From NCBI RefSeq assembly GCF_000426345.1, contig NZ_AUFE01000049.1, positions 1-42,277 on the forward strand: DNA of 42,277 bases, read 5' to 3'. The notes under the pieces are model-generated. The model did not search any database. It was not told where the DNA came from and saw only the letters and a program-made list of their open reading frames with translations. This document shows positions 7,560 to 17,429 of this stretch, one piece after another (the stretch's first letter is position 1; each line of letters begins with the position of its first letter). This DNA is from Cupriavidus phytohabitans (lineage in GTDB: Bacteria; Pseudomonadota; Gammaproteobacteria; Burkholderiales; Burkholderiaceae). Position numbers and translations under genes: made by a program.

Positions 7560-9410
7560 CTAACTGGGGAAGAGCTTCGACACCGCGGCGAGGCCGCGTG
7601 CCCGTTCGGCGCGGACATACATAGAGGTCGTTTGCAGCGAGGCGTGCCCCAATAGCCGCTGGAGGACGTCAGCAGGCATATCGTTTGCCACTGCATGGGT
7701 GGCAAACGTATGCCGCAGCGCATGGGGCGCGGCCTGGCGCAGCAGGTCACGCTCTGCCGCGGCCAGAGGGAGCGTGGCGTCGTCGGCGATACGCAGCAGC
7801 GTCGTCGTCAGCAGTTGATACAGCCCATCCGGTGAGAATCCCTTGCCATTCAGCACGGGCGCGCCGCCCTCCAGGCTAAGGTGCTTTGCCCGGGCCGTAC
7901 GCGTCAAAGGCACCACCACCGGCGAGAGAAGCGCCAACGGTTGGTCGGGACTCTCGAAATCGTGGCCGCGGTCGGCCCAGTGCGTGCGCAACGCGTCGAT
8001 GACTCGCGCTGGAAGAAACACGGTGCGCCACTTGTTGCGCTTACCGAGCAGGGCCAGTTCCCAAAGGCCCGCGGGTATGCCGGCCTGTTCCGGGACCGGC
8101 TGGAGATGGCATCGCAGCGCGCGGGCCGCCTCCTCGCGGCGCGCGCCACTGCACCCCAACAGCAACACGGCTGCGCGCGCCAGACGGTATTGGGCACCTG
8201 GTGCATCGGCGTCTTTCGCGGCCAGGGGAGCTGCCTGCGGCGGCGAGGACCATTTCGCGCAGAGCCGGTCGAGGATGCCTTCGGGCCGTATGAGTGCCTC
8301 CCACAACTGGCCAGGCAGGGCCTTCTCGACTGCGATCGGCACTTCCCGGCGCGCCGTCACCGGGTCCTGAACCAGCAGCCAGGGGTTGCCGCCCAAGTAC
8401 CGCACGCTCACCAGCCAGGCAAAGAAGCCTCGCAGCACCAGCACCGCGTAGCGCTGGGATTCCGGTTTGAGGGCGCCGGCAAACGGGCGCCAGCGGGCCG
8501 AGGTGCGTGGCGCCTTGGGGCCAATCCAGGCTGGATCTGGCTGCGCCAGGAAATCCTTGTAGTGCTCGCAATCGTCGGCGCCCACGCTGGACAACGCGGT
8601 GCGGCGCACGCCCACGCACCAGAGCAGGAAGCGCTCCAACTCCTTCTGGTAGGCGCGCGCGGTTTTGTCCCGATCACGGAACCGGTACAGGTAGGCCTGG
8701 ATCGCCTCCAAATCATGACGCGCAGCAATCAGGCAGAAGCCCGGCGCCCGGTTACGGCCCTGGCTGCCGTCGAGCGCCGGCACGATCCGTTGTATCTGCT
8801 CCAGTGGCACCAGGTTGCGCGCGAGATCGGCGCCCAGGTCGACCGATCCCGATTGGGGCGTGTCGTCGGCGATGACGAGCGGGCCCAGCGTGGCCGCATG
8901 GGCCTGCAGCCAGCGCTCGATCGCACGGGCTTTGCCGGCACCCAGCCTCGGCACGGGCAAATACCAGCGCCTGCCTCGCAGCGCGATATAGGCATGCAAC
9001 TGGGCGACAGTCAGGATGTGCTCGTGCCGCAGCGCCTGGAATACGATGGGACGCAGCCATGCCGACACCGGATCATCAGGCTTCGGCTGGGAGAAATCCT
9101 GGTCGGCGGCACGCACCAAATAGTCGATGGCGGTCTTGGGCCAGCGATTGAAACGGCGGGCGTCTGCCAGGCTCTCTGAAAGATACGGATTGCTGAGGCA
9201 AACGCGCTCGACCAGATGGTCGCGCATGGCGTCGAGCCTGGCTTCCAGCTGCGCCGATGTCTCGATGCCGGCGGCGAGCAAAGCGTCTTCGTCATAGACG
9301 CGCACCAGGATGTCCGCGGTCGGGATGCGATTGAGCCGAAAGCGTAGTGCCGTGAAGTCGGCCCGGGTATAACGCGGGGTGTCGGCAGCGACGTGGTTGT
9401 GTTGAGCCAT
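7560..9410 (-). CDS. Tyrosine recombinase (phage-integrase family), long form
   Basis: This site-specific recombinase cuts and rejoins DNA through a tyrosine; a role in dimer resolution or integration on this replicon is likely. From the ATG at 9410 it has 616 aa. Catalytic signatures are the first Arg in GARREEA (about residue 420), the beta-Lys in GKRNKWR, the HALRHTFATH box (about 565), LLGHASLQTT, and the nucleophile Tyr in SMYV (about 597). The N-terminal 200 residues are longer than in XerC/D and resemble the extra domain (DUF3701-like) of some proteobacterial integrases. The frame stays open up to 9908, but the extra part has no ribosome site and would swallow the dyad at 9701-9724. 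The gene abuts the parS array and reads toward it. Its ribosome site is weak. Confidence 0.85.
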   Translation of the reverse strand: MAQHNHVAADTPRYTRADFTALRFRLNRIPTADILVRVYDEDALLAAGIETSAQLEARLDAMRDHLVERVCLSNPYLSESLADARRFNRWPKTAIDYLVRAADQDFSQPKPDDPVSAWLRPIVFQALRHEHILTVAQLHAYIALRGRRWYLPVPRLGAGKARAIERWLQAHAATLGPLVIADDTPQSGSVDLGADLARNLVPLEQIQRIVPALDGSQGRNRAPGFCLIAARHDLEAIQAYLYRFRDRDKTARAYQKELERFLLWCVGVRRTALSSVGADDCEHYKDFLAQPDPAWIGPKAPRTSARWRPFAGALKPESQRYAVLVLRGFFAWLVSVRYLGGNPWLLVQDPVTARREVPIAVEKALPGQLWEALIRPEGILDRLCAKWSSPPQAAPLAAKDADAPGAQYRLARAAVLLLGCSGARREEAARALRCHLQPVPEQAGIPAGLWELALLGKRNKWRTVFLPARVIDALRTHWADRGHDFESPDQPLALLSPVVVPLTRTARAKHLSLEGGAPVLNGKGFSPDGLYQLLTTTLLRIADDATLPLAAAERDLLRQAAPHALRHTFATHAVANDMPADVLQRLLGHASLQTTSMYVRAERARGLAAVSKLFPS

Positions 9411-9445
9411 AACAAATGCTTGAGGCTGTGGTCGGTGGTTACTTC

Positions 9446-9457
9446 TTACCTGATAAC
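9446..9457 (+). repeat. Copy of one arm of the recombinase-like dyad
   Basis: TTACCTGATAAC here is identical to the reverse complement of 9715-9726, the right arm of the 24-bp dyad. It lies 36 nt upstream of the recombinase start codon. A 12-of-12 match 260 bp away in the same control region is unlikely by chance and suggests an accessory binding site or operator. Confidence 0.5.
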
Positions 9458-9700
9458 GTTTAAGACAAGCACGGCAGTGGCAGGCATAGCCGCGTGAAGG
9501 TGAGGGCAAGGCCGCCCGGCAAGGCTGGAAATCGCCGCATTTTCCCGCTAGACTTCTCGTGTCCGGCGCTGATACTCCTCCTGATACGCGGCCTGGACGC
9601 CCCTTCTTCTCCGCCGCCAGCGCCGTTCCCGGCACCTCTCCAAGCGATACGAAACTCCAAGTGAAGTGTGCGAAACCCCATATAGTACGGAAAAAATCAA

Positions 9701-9724
9701 ACCTGATAATAGCAGTTATCAGGT
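9701..9724. other. 24-bp dyad, candidate recombinase core site or operator
   Basis: Perfect 9-bp arms ACCTGATAA (9701-9709) and TTATCAGGT (9716-9724) flank a 6-bp spacer TAGCAG. This geometry is that of a tyrosine-recombinase crossover site. It lies about 290 bp upstream of the recombinase gene in otherwise gene-poor sequence (9411-9928). An alternative is an operator for the recombinase gene. Confidence 0.45.
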
Positions 9725-9928
9725 AATAGGATCGAGCTTTTGAGGACATCGCGCGGTGCGCGCTGCCTTGCCAGGCCGGGCGATGGGCCTCCACGTCTCG
9801 CCGACACCAATAACAGGCTCGACGAGGCAGGCAGCGTGACGGTGCCTTGCACTCCACCACGGGCGCAGTGGGCCTGTCGCGAGCTCGCAGGCGTCCGGCG
9901 CATGCCACGCTTGTGCAAGCGTCAACAA

Positions 9929-10105
9929 ATGAGCTGGTCGCCGAACGATGTCTATATGCTCGCTCAGGTGCGTTGTGCCGTGATCAACGGTGACCTCGTC
10001 GAGAGACTCGCTAGGTATGAGCCACCCACGGAACCCAGGTCAAGGGAAGTAGTTGAGTTCTTGGAGCAACTCGGGCTCTCGGAGTTTGAACCCCAAGGTT
10101 TCTAA
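9929..10105 (+). CDS. Hypothetical 58-aa protein
   Basis: A short frame starting MSWSPNDVYMLAQVR and ending near EFLEQLGLSEFE has a natural, acidic, amphipathic composition with few of the Arg/Pro/Ala runs seen in shadow frames of this DNA. I do not recognise it. No clear ribosome site precedes the ATG, although longer in-frame starts exist to 9740. It lies between the recombinase control region and the convergent GntR gene. It may be the end of an older gene. Confidence 0.35.
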   Translation: MSWSPNDVYMLAQVRCAVINGDLVERLARYEPPTEPRSREVVEFLEQLGLSEFEPQGF

Positions 10106-10163
10106 CGCTCCCGCGAAGCGGTGGCACTGTTGCGTCGGGATACGTCCGGCGCGGCCACCGGCT

Positions 10164-10994
10164 TCATCCAAGCTCGTCGTCTGCCGGCAGCATCCGGCCG
10201 CGCCGGGGCATTTCGGAGTCGAGCACCAGGCGGCCATGGACCCTTCCGTTCATGCGCGTGACGTAATGCGTGCACTCTTCCATATGGGCCGACATCAGTG
10301 CGCGTACCCTCTCGGCGTCGCGCTGGCGTGCCGCCTCGACAATGCGCTTGTGGAACTTGACGTTGGCCGCGCCGAATTTCTCGTGCTCGCAGGCAGGGGT
10401 GTCGTTGCCGAACACCACCAGCTGGCGGATCATCTCGTTGATCAGCTCGCACGAGAACCGCAGCATCGGGTTCGGATTTGCGGCGGCCAGGATGTCGTGG
10501 AAGGTCAGGTCTTCCTGGCGCTGGTCCAGCAGCGGCGTCGCTGCCGCGGCAGATGCCGGGTCGCACAGGTCGATGGTGCGCTCCAGCGCCTTGAAATCGT
10601 CCTCGGTCAGGTGCGGCACCGCGCCGGCGGCGAGTTCGGGCTCCAGCAGGCGGCGCACGGTATAGATGTCGGCAATGCCGACGTCCTTGAAGAACAGGTA
10701 GTTCTGCATTAGCTGGAAGGTGCGATCCAGCGGGACTTCCACAATCGTGCCTCCACCCGTCGGCCCGGTGCTGACCCGGATCAGGCCCTGCACTTCCAGC
10801 GACTTGAGTGCCTCGCGGATCGTGCTCTTGCTGACCGAGAACATCTGCTGCAGCTTGACCTCGTGCGGCAGCTTGTCGCCCGGGCGCAGGTTGCGCTGGG
10901 TAATCAGCCGCTTGAGTTCTTCCGCCACCAGGTCCGCGCGCTTTTGCTTGCGGATCTCGATGGCTCCGGTCTTGCCCTCCCGAAACATCGCCAT
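10164..10994 (-). CDS. GntR/FadR-family transcriptional regulator
   Basis: A 276-aa regulator from the ATG at 10994 (MAMFREGK), chosen because AGGAAAGAG precedes it at good distance; the open frame reaches 11123 but lacks a site there. The N-terminal winged helix (about residues 20-90) shows KLPHEVKLQQMFSVSKSTIR, EALKSLEVQGLI and the GGGT wing. The C-terminal FCD-type helical domain (about 105-250) carries the metal/ligand-type His residues, as in AANPNPMLRF and KFHKRIVEAA. Such proteins usually repress and are released by a carboxylate ligand. It is divergent from the transporter operon, and the 28-bp palindrome between them is its likely operator. Confidence 0.9.
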   Translation of the reverse strand: MAMFREGKTGAIEIRKQKRADLVAEELKRLITQRNLRPGDKLPHEVKLQQMFSVSKSTIREALKSLEVQGLIRVSTGPTGGGTIVEVPLDRTFQLMQNYLFFKDVGIADIYTVRRLLEPELAAGAVPHLTEDDFKALERTIDLCDPASAAAATPLLDQRQEDLTFHDILAAANPNPMLRFSCELINEMIRQLVVFGNDTPACEHEKFGAANVKFHKRIVEAARQRDAERVRALMSAHMEECTHYVTRMNGRVHGRLVLDSEMPRRGRMLPADDELG

Positions 10995-11225
10995 TGCTCT
11001 TTCCTTGTCATGCGCCGCAAGCCATGCCGGCTTGGGCGCTTGCATTCTAACCACGCGTGGTGGCGTCTTGCGCGCGCCGCCGGATTGCCCCCTGTCTGTG
11101 CATGCTGCCTGGTTGGCTGGCATGCCTGCACCGTTTCCGCAGCCTGCCTGTCGTGGAATCGAAGGGGTGATCGGACTCTCTGGCCACCCTGCGCGGAGGG
11201 TGCGTAAACCCTGACTTTCCCTTTG

Positions 11226-11255
11226 TTGACAACGATTCTGACCGACTCCTAAGAT
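11226..11255 (+). promoter_or_regulatory. Predicted promoter of the transporter operon
   Basis: A perfect -35 box TTGACA (11226-11231) is followed after 18 nt by TAAGAT (11250-11255). The transcription start would fall near 11262, inside the palindrome at 11261-11288, so a bound repressor would block initiation. The leader to the first gene is about 165 nt and holds no recognisable gene. Confidence 0.55.
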
Positions 11256-11260
11256 GATTC

Positions 11261-11288
11261 TATTCTATTTATACGTATAAATAGAATA
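11261..11288. promoter_or_regulatory. Perfect 28-bp palindrome, likely GntR operator
   Basis: Two perfect 14-bp arms meet at the centre ATAC|GTAT, between 11274 and 11275. The left arm is TATTCTATTTATAC. It is strikingly A/T-rich in a GC-rich region and sits at the predicted start of the transporter operon, within the gap shared with the divergent GntR-family gene. This is a natural binding site for a dimeric FadR-type regulator. Confidence 0.75.
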
Positions 11289-11427
11289 AACAGGTTCGAT
11301 TCTTGCTCGGTCACTGTTGGCGCCGGGCGAAAGTCACCAGTCGGGGAGACGGTGTCGCGCCAGGGACATGGCGTTGTCCAGACTTTCGCCCCGTGCAGCC
11401 CAATCCCCACATACCGAGGAGTGAGCC

Positions 11428-12630
11428 TTGAACCGTCGTGACCTGCTGAAACTGGCGGCGCTGTCTGCCGTTCCCACCTCCCTGATCCATGGCCGTAGCG
11501 CCTTTGCCGCCGGCGAGGCCCTGGAATTCGGCTGCCCCGTGCCCATGTCGGGCGCCTTCGCCGCCAACGGAAAGTTTGCCGACCTGGGCATGCGGCTCGC
11601 TCTTGACCAGTACGGCCAGGTGCTGGGCCGGCCGCTGCGCTACAGCGTGCTCGACACCGAAGGCAAGCCTGCCACCGCGGTGCGCAAGGTGCAGGAACTG
11701 GCGCAGCAGAAGGCGGCGCGCTATTTCGCGGGTGGCATCCTGTCGTCCGAGTCGCTGGCCATGGGCAAGGAGGCCGAAAAATTCGGCGGCGTGTTCGTTA
11801 CCACTGCCGGGGCCGACGAGATCACCGGCAAGGACTGCAACCGCGCCACCTTCCGCTGGTCGGTGCCGACCTTCGGCGCGATCGAGCGCACCGTGCGGCC
11901 GCTGATCGAATCGATGCCCAAGGCCAGGCGCTGGTACACCATCACGCCGCAATATGTGTTTGGCGAGGGGCTGCTGTCGGCGGCGAAGGCAATCTTCAAG
12001 GAGAAGGGCATCGAGCACGTCGGCAACAGCTACCACGCCCTGACCGAGAAGGAATTCAGCGGCTACCTGACCAATGCGCTGGCCGCCAAGCCGGATGTGC
12101 TGCTGATCCTGAACTTCGGCTCGCAGTCCGCCGACACGCTGCGCCAGGCCGTCAGCTTCGGCATGAAGAAGAACACCACCATCCTGCTGGCCTGGGCGTC
12201 GGGGCTGGAGCAGTTCGAGTCGCTCGGCGCCGATCTGTGCGAGGGCGTCTATTTCGGCGCGCAGTACTGGCACGGCGTGGATACGCCGCTGAACCGCGAA
12301 CTGGTCAAGCGCACCCACGACAAGTTCAAGGCCAACCCCAACTACAGCCTGGCTGGTTCGTACATCTGCACCAAGATCATGGTGGACGGCATGATCAAGG
12401 CCGGCAGCGCGGATCCGAAGGCCGTGGTGGCGGCGCTCGAAGGCATGAAGTACGAGGGCCTGACCGGGCCGGAGGAAATCCGCGCCGCCGACCACCAGGT
12501 CCTGAAGAACTACTACCTGCTCAAGGGCAAGGCCAAGTCCCGCATGAAGGACAAGGACGACTACGCCGAGGTGGTCAGCATTGGCAAGGCCTTCCTGCCG
12601 GTCGAGCAGACCCAGTGCAAGATGGCCTGA
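11428..12630 (+). CDS. ABC transporter periplasmic substrate-binding protein (LivK type)
   Basis: A 400-aa binding protein that captures the substrate in the periplasm and delivers it to the LivHMGF-like permease encoded downstream. It begins with a twin-arginine type signal (NRRDLLKLAALSAVP, cleavage near AFAAG, about residue 28). The mature part has the Peripla_BP_6 look: PVPMSGAFAANGKFADLG, VLDTEGKPATAVRKVQEL, TPQYVFGEG. The start is a TTG at 11428, supported by GAGGAG 8 nt upstream. The ligand cannot be read from sequence. The neighbouring amidase-type hydrolase and MlrC-like protein suggest a ureido, amide or peptide-like compound rather than leucine. Confidence 0.88.
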   Translation: MNRRDLLKLAALSAVPTSLIHGRSAFAAGEALEFGCPVPMSGAFAANGKFADLGMRLALDQYGQVLGRPLRYSVLDTEGKPATAVRKVQELAQQKAARYFAGGILSSESLAMGKEAEKFGGVFVTTAGADEITGKDCNRATFRWSVPTFGAIERTVRPLIESMPKARRWYTITPQYVFGEGLLSAAKAIFKEKGIEHVGNSYHALTEKEFSGYLTNALAAKPDVLLILNFGSQSADTLRQAVSFGMKKNTTILLAWASGLEQFESLGADLCEGVYFGAQYWHGVDTPLNRELVKRTHDKFKANPNYSLAGSYICTKIMVDGMIKAGSADPKAVVAALEGMKYEGLTGPEEIRAADHQVLKNYYLLKGKAKSRMKDKDDYAEVVSIGKAFLPVEQTQCKMA

Positions 12631-12744
12631 TGCCCTGACACTGCGCGGAGCCGCCGCCCCGGCAGACTACACACTGAAGCACACCGAAGCACCATGCCGC
12701 GCGCGCACCGCGCGGCGTGGCGGCTTCCTACATCCGTACGACTC

Positions 12745-13602
12745 ATGAACGTCTATCTGTTACAGGTGATCAACGGCGTCGGAATCGGCATGCTCTACTT
12801 CCTGCTGGCGGTAGGGCTGTCGATCGTGTTCGGCCTGTTGCGCTTCGTCAATTTCGCGCATGGCGCCTTCTATGCGCTGGGTGCCTACCTCTGCTTCCAG
12901 GCGCTGCAGATCGGAATGAACTTCTGGATGGCGCTGGTGGTTGCGCCGATCGTGATCGGCGCGCTTGCCTGGTTGACCGAAAAGGTCATGCTGCGCCATG
13001 TCTACGCGCAGCCGCACGAATTCCACATCCTGGTCACGGTTGGCCTGGCGCTGGCCATCCAGGAACTCATCATCGTCGGCTGGGGGCCGCTCGGCGTCGA
13101 CGTACCGCCGCCGGATGCGCTGCAGGGCGTGGTGATGTGGGGCGACTTCGTCTATCCCAAGTACCGCCTGTTCGTGATCGGCTTCACCGGCTTGCTGGCC
13201 ATCGGCCTGTGGTGGCTGCTGGAAGGTACGCGCCTGGGCAGCGCGGTGCGCGCGGGAAGCGAATCCACCGAGATGGTGTCGCTGCTCGGCATCAACGTGT
13301 TCCGCCTGTTCAGCCTGATGTTCGCGCTGGGCGCCGCTACTGCGGCGATCGCCGGCGTGCTGGCCGCGCCGATCCGCGGCGCCGAGCCGTTCATGGGCGT
13401 CGAGGCGCTTGGTGTGGCATTCATCGTGGTCGTGGTGGGGGGCATGGGCAGCTTCACCGGGGCGCTGGTGGGTGGCTTGCTGGTCGGCGTGGTGCAGAGC
13501 CTGATGAGCACGCTGTGGCCGGAAGGCGCGCGGCTGATGATCTATGTCGCCATGGCCGCGGTGCTGCTGCTGCGTCCGCATGGCTTGCTGGGGAGGGGAT
13601 GA
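12745..13602 (+). CDS. livH: ABC transporter permease, LivH type
   Basis: A 285-aa inner-membrane permease with about eight hydrophobic segments, starting MNVYLLQVINGVGIGMLYFL. The family signature GLLRFVNFAHGAFYALGAYL is present, as is GMGSFTGALVGGLLVGVVQS near the C-terminus. I chose the ATG at 12745; the open frame extends upstream to 12694, but that part is Arg-rich and not membrane-like. The gene follows the binding protein after 114 nt and overlaps or abuts livM. Confidence 0.88.
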   Translation: MNVYLLQVINGVGIGMLYFLLAVGLSIVFGLLRFVNFAHGAFYALGAYLCFQALQIGMNFWMALVVAPIVIGALAWLTEKVMLRHVYAQPHEFHILVTVGLALAIQELIIVGWGPLGVDVPPPDALQGVVMWGDFVYPKYRLFVIGFTGLLAIGLWWLLEGTRLGSAVRAGSESTEMVSLLGINVFRLFSLMFALGAATAAIAGVLAAPIRGAEPFMGVEALGVAFIVVVVGGMGSFTGALVGGLLVGVVQSLMSTLWPEGARLMIYVAMAAVLLLRPHGLLGRG

Positions 13603-14593
13603 TGGCTACGGAAAAACAAGGGTTCTTGCGCTACCGCTTCTGGTGGCTGGCACTTGCCGTCACGCTGCTGCTGCCGCTGACCATGCGCTCCGGCACGCTT
13701 GCCACGGAAGTGCTGATTTACGCGATGGCCGCCATGGCGTGCAACCTGCTGCTCGGCTACACCGGACTGCTTTCGTTCGGCCAGGGGATCTTCTTCGGCC
13801 TGGGCAGCTATGCGGTGGGGCTGGCGCTGACCCGCGCAAGCCTGCCGATGCCGCTCGCGCTGCTGCTGGCGATCGCCATCGGCGCGGCGGCGGCGGCGCT
13901 GGTGGGCTGGTTTGCGATCCGCCAGCGCGGCACCTACTTCGTGATGCTGACGCTGGCGTTTTCGCAGATGTTCTACTTCCTGGCGTACACGGCGCCCGGC
14001 ATCACCGGCGGCGACAACGGCCTGCTGGACATCCCGCGTCCGCCGCTGTCTGTGGCGGGCCATGCGCTGGTATCGCTGGCATCGCCGTGGCAGTTCTATG
14101 GCTTTGTCGCGGTGCTGTTCCTGGCGGTGTTCTTTGTGGCGCTGCGCGTGACCGAGTCCGTGCTCGGCCGCACGCTGCTGGCGATCCGCGACAACGAAGA
14201 GCGTGCATTGGCTGTCGGCTACAACGTCAAGACGTTCAAGCTGCTGGCGTTCATGGTCTCCGGCGCGGTCACCGGGCTGGCCGGCGCGCTGCATGCCATG
14301 CTGACCGGCATCGCGCCGCTGACCAATATCGACTACCACGCCAGCGAAATGATCCTGGTGATGACAGTGATCGGCGGCACCAGCAATATCTTCGCCTCGG
14401 TGCTGGGCGCCGCCTTCTATGTACTGCTGGCGGACTGGCTGTCCACGCTGTGGCCGCGCTGGCTGATGCTGCTCGGCTTCCTGCTGATCGCCGTCAGCCT
14501 GTTCATGCAACGCGGGCTGTGGGGGCTGGGTGCCACCGTATGGGATCGTCTGCGCGGCGTGCGCCGCGCGCCCGTCACGCAGGAGGAACGCGC

Positions 14594-14597
<4 letters not shown>
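13602..14597 (+). CDS. livM: ABC transporter permease, LivM type
   Basis: A 331-aa inner-membrane permease and partner of the LivH-type subunit. The signature LLGYTGLLSFGQGIFFGLGS, the segment RGTYFVMLTLAFSQMFYFL and the coupling region RAIRDNEERALAVGYN-like (LLAIRDNEERALAVGYNVKT) identify it. About ten hydrophobic segments are seen. Two tandem ATGs (13599 and 13602) follow GGGAGGGG; I take the second because its spacing is better. It overlaps the stop of livH and its own stop overlaps the livG start (ATGA), implying translational coupling. Confidence 0.88.
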
Positions 14598-15360
<763 letters not shown>

Positions 15361-15364
<4 letters not shown>

Positions 15365-16065
15365 TGCTCGACGTACAAGAGATACATGGCTACTACGGCA
15401 AGAGCCATGTGCTGCAAGGCGTGTCGCTGGCGGTCGGCGAAGGCGAACTGGTGACGCTGCTGGGGCGCAACGGCGCCGGCAAGTCGACCACGCTCAAGGC
15501 GATCGCCGGCGTCGTGCAGCCCAAGGGCGGGCACGTCATCTTTCGCGGCAGGGACGTTGCCGGCATGGCGGCACACCGGATTGCCGCCGATGGCCTGTGC
15601 CTGGTGCCCGAGCACCGCGGCATCTTCAAGCTGCTGACGGTCGAGGAGAACCTCAAGCTGGCCGCGCGCCGCGATTCGCCGTGGCAACTGCAGGACATCT
15701 ACCGCATCTTCCCGCGCTTGCGCGAGCGGCGCGGCAACGGCGGCGCGCAGCTGTCCGGCGGCGAACAGCAGATGCTCGCCATCGGTCGCGCCATGCTGAA
15801 CCATCCGCGCCTGCTGATGCTTGACGAGCCGGTCGAAGGGCTGGCCCCGGTGATCGTGGAAGAAATCGTAGCGCAGCTCAAGGTCATCAAGGCGGCCGGC
15901 GTGCCGATCCTGCTGGTGGAGCAGAACCTCGAGGTCTGCACGCAGCTGGCCGACCGCCACGTGATCATCGAGCAGGGCAGGGTGGTCTACACCGGCAGCA
16001 ACGACGCGTTCCGTGCCGATGAGGCGGTCAAGGACCGCTATCTCGGCGTCGGCCTGGCGGCCTGA
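15361..16065 (+). CDS. livF: ABC transporter ATP-binding protein, LivF type
   Basis: A 234-aa second ATPase pairing with the LivG type subunit. It has Walker A GRNGAGKSTTLKAIAG, the GLCLVPEHRGIFKLLTVEENL segment typical of LivF, signature LSGGEQQMLAIGRAM, Walker B LMLDEPVEGLAPV and the switch His region ILLVEQNLEV, where Gln replaces His as is usual in LivF. The start overlaps the livG stop (ATGATG). GGAGG stands about 7 nt upstream. Confidence 0.92.
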
Positions 16066-16114
16066 ACCTGGATCATGCAGGCCGCAATGCCGGCCGACCG
16101 ATACGAGGAATGAC

Positions 16115-17410
16115 ATGACGACTTTGCAAGCTGCCCACGCGGCAGTGGCAGCGGCAGCGGCGACCGCCGGCGCGCGCGCCGGCCTGCGCATCGACGGCGA
16201 GCGCCTGTGGGACACCCTGATGCGCCTGGCCGCAATCGGCGCCACGCCCAAAGGGGGCGTATGCCGGCTGGCGCTGACCGACCTGGACCGCCAGGGGCGC
16301 GATTTCTTCGTCGCCGAGGCCAAGGCGGCCGGATGCTCGATCCGCGTCGATGCCATCGGCAACATCTTTGCGCGGCGCGCCGGGCGCGACGACGCCTTGC
16401 CGCCGGTGATAACCGGCAGCCACATTGACACCCAGCCGACCGGCGGCAAGTTTGACGGCAACTATGGCGTGTTCGCCGGCATCGAAGTGCTGCGCACGCT
16501 CGCCGATGCCGGCATCGTCACCGATGCCCCGCTCGAGGTCGCGGTCTGGACCAACGAGGAAGGTTCGCGCTTCGTCCCCGTGATGATGGGCTCAGGCGCG
16601 TTCATCGGCGAGTTTGCGCTGGCAGACGTGCTGCAGCAGCGCGACCGCGATGGCATCTGCGTCGGGCAGGCACTGCAGGCCATCGGCTATGCCGGACAGG
16701 AGCCGGTCGGGGCGCGCCCGGTCGGCGCCTACTTTGAAGCGCATATCGAGCAGGGCCCGGTGCTGGAGGCCAACGACACGACCATCGGCGTGGTTACCGG
16801 CGCGCTCGGCCAGCGCTGGTACGACGTGGTGCTGACCGGAATGGAAGCGCATGCGGGCCCCACGCCGATGGCGCTGCGCAAGGATGCGCTGCTGGCGGCG
16901 TCAGAGCTGGTCGCCATCGTCAACCGCATCGCGCTGGAGCATCCCCCGCACGGCCGTGGCACGGTGGGGTGCCTGGGCGTGCATCCCGATTCGCGCAACG
17001 TCATCCCCGGCAAGGTCACGATGACGGTGGATCTGCGCGCGGGCGACGACAAGGTGCTGTCCGCGATGGACGCGGCACTGCACGAGCAGGTTGCAGCATT
17101 GGCGGCGCGCAGCGGCATCGCCATCGATCTGCAGCAGGTCGTGTACTTCCCGCCGCAGCCGTTCGATGCTCGGCTGGTCGAGGCGGTACGGGGCGGCGCG
17201 CGCCGGCTCGGCCATTCCGCCATGGACGTGATCAGCGGTGCCGGCCATGACGCGGTCTACCTGGCCCGCGTCGCCCCCGCCGCGATGATCTTCGTGCCGT
17301 GCAAGGACGGCATCAGCCACAACGAAATCGAAGACGCACGGCCCGAGCACCTTGAAGCCGGCTGCAACGTGCTGCTGCACGCCATGCTCGATGCCGCCAC
17401 GCGGCCATGA
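16115..17410 (+). CDS. M20-family amidase / N-carbamoyl-amino-acid hydrolase-like enzyme
   Basis: A 431-aa cytoplasmic metalloenzyme of the beta-ureidopropionase, L-carbamoylase and allantoate amidohydrolase group, which removes a carbamoyl or amide group from N-substituted amino acids. The two-metal site is visible: His and Asp in GSHIDTQPTGG and FDGNYGVFAG (about residues 105-125), Glu in WTNEEGSRF (about 150), His in YFEAHIEQGPVLE (about 210), and the last His in GISHNEIED (about 410). The dimerisation domain between carries GMEAHAGPTPM. GAGGAA precedes the ATG at 16115. It is the first enzyme after the transporter and probably acts on the imported compound. The exact substrate cannot be told from sequence. 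Confidence 0.88.
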   Translation: MTTLQAAHAAVAAAAATAGARAGLRIDGERLWDTLMRLAAIGATPKGGVCRLALTDLDRQGRDFFVAEAKAAGCSIRVDAIGNIFARRAGRDDALPPVITGSHIDTQPTGGKFDGNYGVFAGIEVLRTLADAGIVTDAPLEVAVWTNEEGSRFVPVMMGSGAFIGEFALADVLQQRDRDGICVGQALQAIGYAGQEPVGARPVGAYFEAHIEQGPVLEANDTTIGVVTGALGQRWYDVVLTGMEAHAGPTPMALRKDALLAASELVAIVNRIALEHPPHGRGTVGCLGVHPDSRNVIPGKVTMTVDLRAGDDKVLSAMDAALHEQVAALAARSGIAIDLQQVVYFPPQPFDARLVEAVRGGARRLGHSAMDVISGAGHDAVYLARVAPAAMIFVPCKDGISHNEIEDARPEHLEAGCNVLLHAMLDAATRP

Positions 17411-17429
17411 CATCCGAACGGACTGCCCA

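Noticed and set aside
9411..9908. N-terminal extension of the tyrosine recombinase (166 more codons)
   Set aside because: The extension has no family resemblance or ribosome site and spans the A/T-rich dyad region, which reads better as control DNA.
12760..13581. Long leftward frame opposite livH (His/Gln-rich)
   Set aside because: It mirrors a well-supported membrane protein gene, has an implausible composition and lacks signals. The same holds for the long antisense frames over dmpN, dmpP and mlrC.
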